Of a DNA stretch of 64,000 bases, positions 51,921 through 64,000 are shown piece after piece. Origin of the DNA: Mycolicibacterium sp. TUM20985 (lineage in GTDB: Bacteria > Actinomycetota > Actinomycetes > Mycobacteriales > Mycobacteriaceae); NCBI RefSeq assembly GCF_030295745.1, contig NZ_AP027291.1, positions 3,162,001-3,226,000 on the forward strand. The letters run 5' to 3'. Every line of letters starts with the position of its first letter. Position 1 is the stretch's first letter. The position numbers and the translations under genes were made by a program. Below the pieces are notes generated by a model that saw only the letters and a program-made list of their open reading frames with translations, searched no databases and was not told the origin of the DNA.

Positions 51921-52730
51921 TTACAGCAGCTGGGTGCTGGCGCCGCCGTCGGCGTAGACGATGGTTCCGGTGGTGGCAGGCAGCCAGTCGGAGATCAACG
52001 CGCACACCGTCTTCGCCACCGGCGTCGGATCCTTCATGTTCCAGCCCATGGGCGCGCGCTGATCCCAGCCCTCCTCCAGCAGCTTCATCTGGTCACCCGC
52101 TTCGGCGCCGAGCGCACCGCCGACGATGGCGCTCATCGCCAGTGTCCGGATCGGTCCGGCCGCAACGAGATTGGAGCGCACGCCATACTGGCCCGCTTCG
52201 CGGGCCACGAACCGGTTGACCGATTCGAGCGCACTCTTGGCGACCGTCATCCAGTTGTACGCGGGCATCGCCCGGGTGGGATCGAAGTCCATCCCGACGA
52301 TGCCGCCACCGGGGTTCATGATCGGCAGCGTCGCCTTGGCCAGCGCTGCGTAGGAGTAGGCCGAGATGTGGATGCCCTTGGCGACGTCCTCGTACGGGGC
52401 GTCGAAGAACGGGTTGATGCCCATCCCGGTCTGCGGCATGAAGCCGATCGAGTGGACGACGCCGTCGAGCCGGTTGCCTTCACCGATGACCTCGCTGACG
52501 CGGTCCGCGAGCGTGGCCAGGTGCTCTTCGTTCTGCACGTCCAACTCGAGAAGCGGTGCCGGGTGGGGCAACCGGTCGGCGATCCGCTGGATCAGCTTCA
52601 TCCGGTCGAATCCGGTCAGCACCAGCTCCGCGCCGGCCTCCTGTGCGACCTTCGCGATGTGGAATGCAATCGACGAATCCGTGATGATCCCCGTGACGAG
52701 GATGCGCTTGCCTTCGAGAAACCCTGCCAT
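51921..52730 (-). CDS. inhA: Enoyl-ACP reductase InhA
   Basis: NADH-dependent reductase of the FAS-II system that elongates mycolic acid precursors; the target of isoniazid-NAD and ethionamide-NAD adducts. 269 residues, as in M. tuberculosis. Cofactor residues include the start [14 protein letters not shown], with Ile16, Ile21 and Ser94 ([14 protein letters not shown]). The catalytic pair is Tyr158/Lys165 ([11 protein letters not shown]), with Phe149. All known adduct-contact positions that I could check are wild type. It follows fabG1 by 28 nt in the same operon. Confidence 0.99.
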   Translation of the reverse strand: MAGFLEGKRILVTGIITDSSIAFHIAKVAQEAGAELVLTGFDRMKLIQRIADRLPHPAPLLELDVQNEEHLATLADRVSEVIGEGNRLDGVVHSIGFMPQTGMGINPFFDAPYEDVAKGIHISAYSYAALAKATLPIMNPGGGIVGMDFDPTRAMPAYNWMTVAKSALESVNRFVAREAGQYGVRSNLVAAGPIRTLAMSAIVGGALGAEAGDQMKLLEEGWDQRAPMGWNMKDPTPVAKTVCALISDWLPATTGTIVYADGGASTQLL

Positions 52731-52758
52731 GAACTGTCCTTTACTCGTTGAGCGATGC

Positions 52759-53526
<768 letters not shown>

Positions 53527-54534
53527 TCAACCGGGCAGCCGGCGGTTGATCAGCAGCGCGGCCAGTGCCGCCAGCGCGAGCACCAGGGAGCCGAGCCTGA
53601 GCCATCCCACACTGGCATCGCCCTTGATGGTCTCGTAGCCGATCTGCTCCTGGAGGCTGGTGAAGACGGCCTTGAGCTGTTCCAGACTCGACGCGGTGTA
53701 GGCGTTGCCGCCCGACAGCTCGGCGATCTTCTGCAGCATCTCGTCGTCGACGGGCACTGGCTGGCGCTGGTCCTGGATCTCGACGTAGCCGTACTTCGTT
53801 CCGAACGACACCGTCGAGATCGGGACGCCCTGGTCGTCTGCCGTCCGGGCGGCGGTGTAGGCGCCCTTCGGGTTGTCCGGGTTCGACGGCACCGTCTCCT
53901 TGCCGTCCGACATCAGCACGATGCGGGCCGGCGGTGGTTCGTCACCGCCGCCGATCACCGCGCCGACCGTGGCGATGGCCTGCAGGGCCGTGAAGATGCC
54001 CTCCCCGGTCGCGGTGCGGTCGGCCAGTTGCAGCTTGTCGATCGCGGCCTTGGTGGCGTCGCGGTTGGTCGTCGGTGATACCAGCACCGTCGCGGTACCG
54101 GCATACGCGATCAGGCCGAGGTTGATCCCTGGCGTCAGCTGGTCGGCGAACTGCTTGGCGGCTTCCTGGGCAGCGGCCAACCGGCTCGGTGCGACGTCGG
54201 TGGCGCGCATGGACTGCGAGACGTCGATCACCAGCATCACCACCGCCCGGTTGCGCGGAATCCGGACGTCGTTGGTGGGGCCCGCCATCGCCACGGTGAA
54301 GAGCACCAGGGACAGCACCATGAGGACCGCCGACAGATGCCGCCAGCGCGCGGGACGCTTGGGCGCCACGCTCTCGAGCAGCTCCATGTTGGCAAAGCGC
54401 AGCATCCGCTTCTGCCGGGCCCGTTGCACGATGACGTACAGCGCTACCAGGCCGGCGACGACGAGGAGGAACAAGAAGAACCACGGGTTCTTGAATCCCG
54501 ACAGGCTCATCGGCCCAAAGATCGGTAATATCAT
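53527..54534 (-). CDS. VWA-domain membrane protein (BatA-like, Rv1481-like)
   Basis: A 335-residue membrane protein. One or two N-terminal helices ([19 protein letters not shown] and [17 protein letters not shown]) lead to a von Willebrand A domain with the MIDAS motif DVSQS and a conserved Thr in [13 protein letters not shown]; a C-terminal helix ends the protein. It works with MoxR ATPases and DUF58 proteins as a proposed chaperone or metal-insertion system. It lies 37 nt after the DUF58 gene and just before fabG1. Start by similarity to the M. tuberculosis protein. Confidence 0.93.
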   Translation of the reverse strand: MILPIFGPMSLSGFKNPWFFLFLLVVAGLVALYVIVQRARQKRMLRFANMELLESVAPKRPARWRHLSAVLMVLSLVLFTVAMAGPTNDVRIPRNRAVVMLVIDVSQSMRATDVAPSRLAAAQEAAKQFADQLTPGINLGLIAYAGTATVLVSPTTNRDATKAAIDKLQLADRTATGEGIFTALQAIATVGAVIGGGDEPPPARIVLMSDGKETVPSNPDNPKGAYTAARTADDQGVPISTVSFGTKYGYVEIQDQRQPVPVDDEMLQKIAELSGGNAYTASSLEQLKAVFTSLQEQIGYETIKGDASVGWLRLGSLVLALAALAALLINRRLPG

Positions 54535-54571
54535 GTAGCAGTTGCCATTTCAGTAATCGGTCCGCGAGCGC

Positions 54572-55524
54572 TCATCGGGACGCGAGGGCTCCCCGGCGTC
54601 GGTTGGCCACGAATCGCACCACGTCGGCGATCCAGTCCCGGTCGGTGCGCAGGGTCAGCAGCGGCGCGTTGCACCGGCGCAGGGTCCGGGCCACGTCGGC
54701 GCGATGGGCGTCGGAAGCCTTGGCGAAGTCGGCTCGCAGTTGCGCGTCGATGGTGAACTCACGCGTGACCCCGGACTCGGTGTCCTGCAGGATGACGTCG
54801 CCGACGTCGGGCAGTTCGACGTCGCGCGGATCGATGACCTCGATGCCCAGCACCTCGTGCCGGCCGGCGATTGCCCGCAGCGGCCGCATCCAATTGATGG
54901 GACCGAGGAAGTCGCTGATGATCACCGCCATGCCACGGCGCCGTTCTGGCCTGCGCAGCGCATCGATGGCGACGGCCAGGTCACCGCGGACGCCGAGCGG
55001 CGCGCGCGGCATGGTGGCGATCGCCCGGAGCAGCTCGTGCTCGTGGACTCGACCGCTGAGCGCAGGCACCCGCCTGGTGCTATCGCCGTTGGTGATCACC
55101 GCACCGAGGCGGTTGCCGCCCCCGCTGTTGAGGAACGCGATGGACGCCGCGGCCGCCACGGCGAGATCGCGCTTCTCACAGCCCGCGGTGCCGAAGTCGA
55201 GGCTCGCCGAGACGTCCACGACGAGCCACGTCTCGAGCTCGCGATCGGCGATCATCTGCCGGACGTGCGGCGTGGTGGTGCGTGCGGTCACCGACCAGTC
55301 CATCCGGCGTACGTCGTCCCCGGGCTGATAGATCCGGGAGTCACCGGGCTCGGAGCCGGGGCCGGGCACCAATCCCTGGTGATCGCCGTGCAGCACCCCG
55401 TCGAGCTTGCGGCGGACCGTCAGCTCCAGTTTGCGGAGTGCGGCCGAGAGCTCGGGATCCCGGATCTGACCGCGTTGGAGCGACGGCAGGTCCACCCGGG
55501 AGTTCGGACCCCCAGTCGGACGGG

Positions 55525-55528
<4 letters not shown>
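54572..55528 (-). CDS. DUF58 domain protein (Rv1480-like)
   Basis: A 318-residue soluble protein. The family signature RRMDWSVTARTTTPHVRQ is near residue 75, followed by a VWA-like region with VDVSASLDFGT. DUF58 proteins pair with MoxR AAA+ ATPases and VWA proteins. The ATG shares ATGA with the moxR1 stop (55525-55528), so translation is coupled. Client proteins are unknown. Confidence 0.92.
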
Positions 55529-56664
<1,136 letters not shown>

Positions 56665-56790
56665 TCAGTTCCTCCACGTGTTCTGTCGTGCTCGGTCAAG
56701 TGGCGCCAGAGCCACTCGGCGGACGCTCGTCGTCAACTATTCCAGGCACTTCGTGATCCGTCGACGTGCCCTGCCGGGAGGCGGTCCAGA

Positions 56791-57510
56791 TCAGGACTCG
56801 ATGAACCGCACCAGATGGGGTGACATACCCGAGGTCCGCACCGGGCTGACGGTGACCTTCTCGGCACTGCCCGACGCCTCGAGCATCTTGCCGCCGCCGA
56901 GGAAGATCGCCACGTGCTGGCTGCCTCCCGGCCCGTAGAAGATCAGATCGCCCCGCTTGGCCTGCGACGGTGCGATGGGCCTCCCGGAGGTGTACTGGTC
57001 ACCCGAGTACTTGGGGATCGGCACGCCGACGCCGGCGAACGCGTACCGGGTGAAGCCGGAGCAGTCGTAGCCGACCTTGCCCGCGTCGTAGTCGACACCC
57101 TCGCTGGGCCCGTTGAGCGCGCCGCCGCCCCACGAGTAGGGCACGCCCCTTTGCGAGCCGGCCCGCTGAATCACGTACTCGATGGCTTGGGGCCCGCGCA
57201 CCCGACCGCTGGCCGCCGCAGGCGCGCTACCGCCAAGACCGATGCTCGACAGGAACTGCCGCCCGAGGCTCTGCGTGGTCTGCAACGCGATCGCGCTTGC
57301 CTGGAAGGACGCGTTGGCGATCGCGACGGGGTCTCCCGGTGCACCGGAACTCGGCCGTTGCGGCAGCGTCGGATCCCACGCCCCGTCACCGGGTTCGGCC
57401 AAGGCGAGGGCGGCGGTTCCGGGGGCGAGAGACGCAGCCAACGTGATGGCCAGCGTGACCGCGAGCAGCAAGGCGCGGCGAAGGAACTTCGAGGGCAAGA
57501 CAACCACCAT
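56791..57510 (-). CDS. ripB: Peptidoglycan endopeptidase RipB (NlpC/P60)
   Basis: A secreted 239-residue D-glutamyl-meso-DAP endopeptidase. A signal peptide covers about residues 1-38 (FLRRALLLAVTLAITLA). After a short linker comes the NlpC/P60 domain with catalytic Cys150 (GYDCSGFTRY), His199 (GSQHVAIFL) and Glu211. Length and linker match M. tuberculosis RipB (241). It lacks the long N-terminal coiled coil of RipA. The ATG shares one base with the ripA stop (TGATG), so the pair is coupled. Confidence 0.96.
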   Translation of the reverse strand: MVVVLPSKFLRRALLLAVTLAITLAASLAPGTAALALAEPGDGAWDPTLPQRPSSGAPGDPVAIANASFQASAIALQTTQSLGRQFLSSIGLGGSAPAAASGRVRGPQAIEYVIQRAGSQRGVPYSWGGGALNGPSEGVDYDAGKVGYDCSGFTRYAFAGVGVPIPKYSGDQYTSGRPIAPSQAKRGDLIFYGPGGSQHVAIFLGGGKMLEASGSAEKVTVSPVRTSGMSPHLVRFIES

Positions 57511-58916
57511 CAGTATTCGATGTAGCGGACGACGTACGGCGTCATGCCGCTGGTGCGGACGGGCGACACCTTGACGGTGGAACCCGTGTACGGCGCCTCG
57601 AGCATCTGGCCGTTGCCGAGGTACAGGGAGACGTGCTGGCTGCCCCCCGGCCCGTAGAAGATGACGTCGCCACGGCGCATCTGCGACGACGGGATCTTGC
57701 GGCCCATGTCGTACTGGGCACCCGAGTAGTGCGGCAACTTGATGCCGACCCCGGCGAACGCGTAGAGGATCAGGCCGGAGCAGTCGAAGCCAGTGGTGCC
57801 TGCTCCGGAGTCGATGCCGCGGCTCGGCCCTGCCGCGTTGCCACCGCCCCACGAGTACGGCACGCCCATCTGCGACCCGGCCCGTTTGATGGCGTACTCC
57901 GCGGCCTGCTGACCGTAGACCCTCGGTATCGCCCCATCGTTGGTGTAACCCGTTGGTGTGGGCAGAATCCCGAGCTTCTGCAGGAAGCTGCGCCCCATCT
58001 CCTGGGTGGCCTGGGCGGATGACGTGGCAATCCCGAGGATCGTGTTGATGATCGCCACCGGGTCACCGCCGACGAACGCGCTCGGGATCGCGGGGAGCGT
58101 GAGATCCCACTGCGAGTTGGCAGGCGCGGCGGTGGCGGGATCGCGGTCCCAGTCGTTCGACGGAACGGCCGCAGCGGCGGGCGTTGCCGACGGCGTCACC
58201 TTCGCGACCGTCTTGGTGATGGGTGCCGAGACGTTCCTGGCCGCGGCGAGCTTCGCCTCGGCGGCGGACCGGTCGGCGATCAGCCCGTCGAGCTCGGCCT
58301 GCTGACCGGCGAACGTCTGCTGCGCGGAGGTCAGCGAGGCGACGGCGGCATCCTGACTGGACTGCGCGTCAACCACGGCCTGGTCGGCCCGCTGCTTGGC
58401 CAGTCGGGCTGCGGAGTCCTGGTTCACCTGGTCGATGCGCGCGCGCTGCAGGGAGGAGATCACCTGCTGCGTGCTGGCGTTGAGGGTCTGACCGGTGGCG
58501 GCGGTGTCGAGGATGTCCGCCGGGTCCTTGGCCGTCACGTAGGACGCCGACGGGCCGTTCATGTAGGTCGATGCGGCGAACGTGTCGAACCGCCGCTGCG
58601 CCGCGGCGATGGCGGCATTGGCGTCGTCGAGGGCCGTCTGGCTGGCGTCGACCTCACCCTGCGCGGCAGCGGCATCGTCGCGCGCGGTCTGCACGTCGAC
58701 GATCGCCTTGTTGACGCTCTCCTGCTCGGCCTGGATGCCCGCACCCAGTTCCTGCAGCTTCTGATCCGCGTTGGCGACCGCGGCGACGAGGCCGGCGATG
58801 CTCCCGGAATCCACGGGCTCGGCGGTCGCGACTCCCACCCCGTGGGTGAACGCGGACGCGGCGAGAACACCACATGCGAGCGAACCCGCAAGCGAGGCGC
58901 GAAGGGTGCGTCTCAT
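57510..58916 (-). CDS. ripA: Peptidoglycan endopeptidase RipA (NlpC/P60)
   Basis: Secreted septal hydrolase of 468 residues needed for daughter-cell separation. A signal peptide covers about residues 1-32. A long helical coiled-coil region (about 40-225, Ala/Gln/Asp-rich) is the known autoinhibitory or FtsX-interacting part. The catalytic domain has Cys379 (GFDCSGLILY), His428 (GSQHVSLYL) and Glu440, four positions earlier than Cys383/His432/Glu444 of M. tuberculosis RipA. GGAG 8 nt before the ATG is a good ribosome binding site. The upstream region holds GTGAC repeats and a palindrome. Confidence 0.97.
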   Translation of the reverse strand: MRRTLRASLAGSLACGVLAASAFTHGVGVATAEPVDSGSIAGLVAAVANADQKLQELGAGIQAEQESVNKAIVDVQTARDDAAAAQGEVDASQTALDDANAAIAAAQRRFDTFAASTYMNGPSASYVTAKDPADILDTAATGQTLNASTQQVISSLQRARIDQVNQDSAARLAKQRADQAVVDAQSSQDAAVASLTSAQQTFAGQQAELDGLIADRSAAEAKLAAARNVSAPITKTVAKVTPSATPAAAAVPSNDWDRDPATAAPANSQWDLTLPAIPSAFVGGDPVAIINTILGIATSSAQATQEMGRSFLQKLGILPTPTGYTNDGAIPRVYGQQAAEYAIKRAGSQMGVPYSWGGGNAAGPSRGIDSGAGTTGFDCSGLILYAFAGVGIKLPHYSGAQYDMGRKIPSSQMRRGDVIFYGPGGSQHVSLYLGNGQMLEAPYTGSTVKVSPVRTSGMTPYVVRYIEY

Positions 58917-58943
58917 CGGACTCCGGTCTCCTCAGGCTGAACG

Positions 58944-58997
58944 CGAACGTGCTGCACGTTCGTCGAGCCCCCGAGTCACAGAAGTCACGTAGATCAC
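58944..58997 (-). promoter_or_regulatory. ripA upstream region: 9-bp-spaced GTGAY repeats and a 19-bp palindrome
   Basis: Read on the minus strand, GTGAT, GTGAC and GTGAC recur with an exact 9-bp period (58997 to 58975). Closer to the gene, CGAACGTGC-T-GCACGTTCG (58944-58962) is a perfect inverted repeat. MtrA is known to bind the ripA promoter in mycobacteria at loose direct repeats, so the GTGAY array is a candidate MtrA site; the palindrome could be a second operator or an mRNA hairpin 28 nt before the start codon. Confidence 0.45.
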
Positions 58998-59133
58998 AAC
59001 TGCAACACCGGGTGCCTTCTGCACCGTACGTCACAAAAAGCGTCGAGGAAACGCCAGAAAGAAATTACATTGTTGTAATTGAAACGTTGTTATCGAATGG
59101 TGACTTTCGACGAAATGAAATACCACCGAAAGT

Positions 59134-59703
59134 TCAGTTGTCCGCCGCCACAGGCTTTTCGGCGTCGTTCGTCTTTCGCGCCCGGACCTGCAACATCCGC
59201 GTGCCGATAGCCGCCGCGGCGACGCCGACGACGAGAAGCAGAGTGAATGGCGTCCACGGGAAATGCGATGTCGTCAATTCGGTCACGAAATTCTGAGAAG
59301 CGACCACGGGCGTACCGCTCACCTTCGCGATGTCCTGCCCCGCCTCCAGGGTGACGCGATCGAAGGTCGGGCTGTAGGTGCCCGCGAAGGACGGACTCAA
59401 GACCAGCACCGTCGACCCGGGGTGCTCCCGGCCGACTTCGGTGGCGATGTCTCGTAGCGGGGTGTCGATCGCCGGGTTCTGGTCGAGGACGACGATCTTG
59501 AGGTCGATCCCCTTCTGCTTCGCGTCGGCGACCACCTGGGCGAGCCCGGCATTGGCGGGGACGTCAGGTGCGCTGACGCCGTCACCGCGGAGATCGGCCT
59601 GAACCAGGTCCATGCACGCGTCCGGTGGCGTCGCGACCGGATCCTTCCCGACGGTCGAGCACACCTGCGACGGGATGTACAGCGGCACCTGCGGAGTCGT
59701 CAC
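59134..59703 (-). CDS. Single-pass membrane protein, Rv1476-like
   Basis: A 189-residue protein. The N-terminal 140 residues form a soluble, probably extracytoplasmic alpha/beta domain with conserved VPLYIPSQVCSTVGKDPV and two cysteines (15 and 30). One transmembrane helix follows near residues 150-168 (FTLLLVVGVAAAAIGTRML), with a basic tail. No signal peptide is present. Position between ripA and acn matches M. tuberculosis Rv1476, of unknown function; co-direction with ripA suggests an envelope role. GTG 59703 lies 7 nt after TAACCT. Confidence 0.85.
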   Translation of the reverse strand: MTTPQVPLYIPSQVCSTVGKDPVATPPDACMDLVQADLRGDGVSAPDVPANAGLAQVVADAKQKGIDLKIVVLDQNPAIDTPLRDIATEVGREHPGSTVLVLSPSFAGTYSPTFDRVTLEAGQDIAKVSGTPVVASQNFVTELTTSHFPWTPFTLLLVVGVAAAAIGTRMLQVRARKTNDAEKPVAADN

Positions 59704-59710
59704 GTGCCAG

Positions 59711-59716
59711 AGGTTA
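59711..59716 (-). promoter_or_regulatory. Candidate leaderless -10 element for the Rv1476-like gene
   Basis: TAACCT, 7 nt before the GTG at 59703. Confidence 0.45.
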
Positions 59717-59757
59717 CCGCCAACAGGGGCCGATGGGCTGGCAGCACGCCCGGATGA

Positions 59758-62673
<2,916 letters not shown>

Positions 62674-62705
62674 GACACGAGGCCAGGACGAGATAGGCGC
62701 TTGCG

Positions 62706-63269
62706 TTGCCACGGGTGACCGACGACCATCTGGCGGCCCGCCGTCGCCAGATCCTCGACGGCGCTCGGCGGTGCTTTGCACAGTACGGATACGAGAGCGC
62801 GACCGTGCGGCGGCTCGAACAGACCATCGGGCTGTCGCGCGGCGCGATCTTCCACCACTTTCGCGACAAGGACACGTTGTTCTTCGAGCTGGCCCGTGAG
62901 GACGCCGAGAGAATGGCGGAGGTGGCGTCCCGTGAGGGGCTGATTCAGGTGATGCGGGACCTGCTGGCGGCGCCGGAGCAATTCGACTGGCTCACGACGC
63001 GGCTCGAGATCGCGCGAAAACTGCGAAACGATCCGGAGTTTCGCGACGGTTGGGCGGATCGCGCAACGGAGTTGTCCGACGCTACGACAGCACGGTTGCA
63101 ACGGCAGAAGGAAGCGGGCCGACTACGCGACGACGTACCGAGCGACGTGCTACACACCTACCTGGACCTGGTGCTCGACGGGCTCGTCGCCAGACTTGCA
63201 TCCGGCGACGACCCGGCGAGGCTCAGCGCGGTGCTCGATGTGGTCGAGGCATCCGTTCGCCAGCAGTGA
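62706..63269 (+). CDS. TetR family regulator, AcnR-like
   Basis: A 187-residue TetR protein. The helix-turn-helix is ATVRRLEQTIGLSRGAIFHHFRDKDTLF (residues about 28-55; quoted parts RRLEQTIGLSRGAIF and HHFRDKDTLF). In corynebacteria the gene next to acn encodes AcnR, which represses acn; position (32 nt after acn) and pattern suggest the same role, as for M. tuberculosis Rv1474c. The start is TTG 62706 or GTG 62715. No clear inverted repeat was found in the 162-bp acn upstream region by eye. Confidence 0.85.
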   Translation: MPRVTDDHLAARRRQILDGARRCFAQYGYESATVRRLEQTIGLSRGAIFHHFRDKDTLFFELAREDAERMAEVASREGLIQVMRDLLAAPEQFDWLTTRLEIARKLRNDPEFRDGWADRATELSDATTARLQRQKEAGRLRDDVPSDVLHTYLDLVLDGLVARLASGDDPARLSAVLDVVEASVRQQ

Positions 63270-63458
63270 CTAGTGTCGCCGACGGTGGTTTGGTCCACCG
63301 CGGCTGCGCATCGTCGTACCTGACTCGCGCAACATGCTGTGGATGGAGCCGTACGACTTCCCAGTCGTTGCCACCAGCGTTCGTATGCTCGCACCCTGTT
63401 CATAGGCGCTGCGCAGTTCGCCGAGCAATTCGTCCCTGGACTTCTCCAGTTCCCGCAT
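63270..63458 (-). CDS. Small helix-turn-helix protein, Rv1473A-like
   Basis: A 62-residue basic protein. An N-terminal helix (MRELEKSRDELLGELR) is followed by a helix-turn-helix-like stretch (SIRTLVATTGKSYGSIHSML) and a basic Arg/His-rich tail. It matches M. tuberculosis Rv1473A (63 aa), a possible regulator. The ATG at 63458 has an ideal GGGGAG ribosome binding site 7-12 nt upstream, so the longer in-frame start at 63515 is rejected. Its stop abuts that of the convergent TetR gene. An ABC-F gene ends 71 nt upstream on the same strand. Confidence 0.85.
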   Translation of the reverse strand: MRELEKSRDELLGELRSAYEQGASIRTLVATTGKSYGSIHSMLRESGTTMRSRGGPNHRRRH

Positions 63459-63528
63459 GTGATTTCTCCCCACTTTCCGAGTAAATTTCACGTACCCGGC
63501 CCGGAAAGATTTCAATCACCTTGGAAAA

Positions 63529-64000
63529 TCAGGCAAGTTCGATGAGGTCTCGATAGTCGTCGGACCAGTAGTCCTCCGTGCCGTCCGGCAACAGCACCAC
63601 CCGCTGGGGATCGAGTGCTTCGGCTGCCCCGGGATCGTGGGTCACCAGCACGACCGCGCCGACGTAGCTGCGCAACGCGTCCAGCACCTGTTCGCGCGAC
63701 GCGGGATCGAGGTTGTTGGTCGGCTCGTCGAGCAGCAGGACGTTCGCCGTCGAGGCGACCAGTCCGGCCAGGGCCAGTCGGGTCTTCTCGCCGCCCGAGA
63801 GGGTGCCCGCGGGCTGGTCGAGCTGCGGTCCCGTGAACATGAACGCGCCGAGCAGACTTCGCAGGTCCTGGTCGCCGGTGTCGGGTGCGGCGTGTCGGAT
63901 GTTCTCCCACACCGAGGCGAGACCGTCGATCGTGTCGTGCTCCTGCGCGAAGTACCCCAGCTTGAGCCCGTGGCCCGGTTCGATCACACCGGCATCGGCG
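63529..64000 (-). CDS. ABC-F family ATPase (partial, N-terminus outside window)
   Basis: The last ~157 residues of a duplicated-ATPase ABC-F protein. Visible are GLKLGYFAQEHD, the signature LSGGEKTRLAL, Walker B VLLLDEPTNNLD and the switch-His region VVLVTHDPGA. ABC-F proteins act on the ribosome, as translation factors or antibiotic-resistance proteins, not as transporters. The position corresponds to M. tuberculosis Rv1473, annotated as a macrolide-related ATP-binding protein. The 5' part, including the first ATPase domain and linker, lies beyond base 64,000, so the subfamily cannot be assigned. Confidence 0.9.
   Translation of the reverse strand, partial: ADAGVIEPGHGLKLGYFAQEHDTIDGLASVWENIRHAAPDTGDQDLRSLLGAFMFTGPQLDQPAGTLSGGEKTRLALAGLVASTANVLLLDEPTNNLDPASREQVLDALRSYVGAVVLVTHDPGAAEALDPQRVVLLPDGTEDYWSDDYRDLIELA

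Noticed and set aside
58917..59133. c-di-AMP (ydaO) riboswitch upstream of ripA
   Set aside because: Such switches precede rpf-type genes in actinobacteria, but the AT-rich leader here lacks the conserved core and is explained by repeats and a palindrome.

Overview
The window is a piece of a mycobacterial chromosome (Mycobacterium/Mycolicibacterium, non-tuberculous). It is GC-rich, and its flanks keep the order of the M. tuberculosis Rv1473-Rv1547 region. These flanks hold dnaE1, lspA, ansA, dinB1 and ileS on the left, and lipL, meaB-mutB-mutA, SPFH/NfeD, hemH-inhA-fabG1, the moxR1 cluster, ripB-ripA, acn and a TetR gene on the right. Orthology to named M. tuberculosis genes comes from motifs, order and remembered family features, not from a search. 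No tRNA, rRNA, CRISPR array, insertion sequence or integrase was seen.

Left flank (1-18,260): replication and repair genes (dnaE1, dinB1), an ECF42-type sigma factor with its DGPF partner, a rarD/rluD-like/lspA operon, ansA, small secreted or START-like proteins, and ileS behind a T-box leader. A divergent module follows: a condensation-like half-domain protein facing an HTH protein and a seven-helix membrane protein, with a palindrome between them.

Centre (18,660-39,800): a glycolipid island that resembles the M. tuberculosis pks5/papA4/mmpL12/fadD (lipooligosaccharide-type) locus. It has a fatty acyl-AMP ligase, three glycosyltransferases, a three-gene DrrABC-like ABC exporter, an MmpL transporter, a MAS-like polyketide synthase, a PapA acyltransferase and two further HXXXD acyltransferases. 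A third paralogue of those two lies outside the island beside ileS. Inferred logic: the ligase activates a fatty acid, the synthase extends it with methyl branches, PapA and its companions esterify a glycan, the glycosyltransferases extend the sugar, and MmpL and/or the ABC system export the product.

Right flank (40,560-64,000): methylmalonyl-CoA mutase and its chaperone (propionate/methylmalonyl-CoA supply, relevant to the MAS-like synthase), membrane-quality proteins, mycolate synthesis (fabG1-inhA), coproporphyrin/heme synthesis, MoxR-DUF58-VWA, the peptidoglycan hydrolases RipA/RipB, aconitase with its regulator, and the start of an ABC-F gene. A recurring feature is a TANNNT -10 hexamer 6-9 nt before the start codon, seen at about sixteen genes. 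This is the arrangement of leaderless mRNAs and was used to choose several starts.
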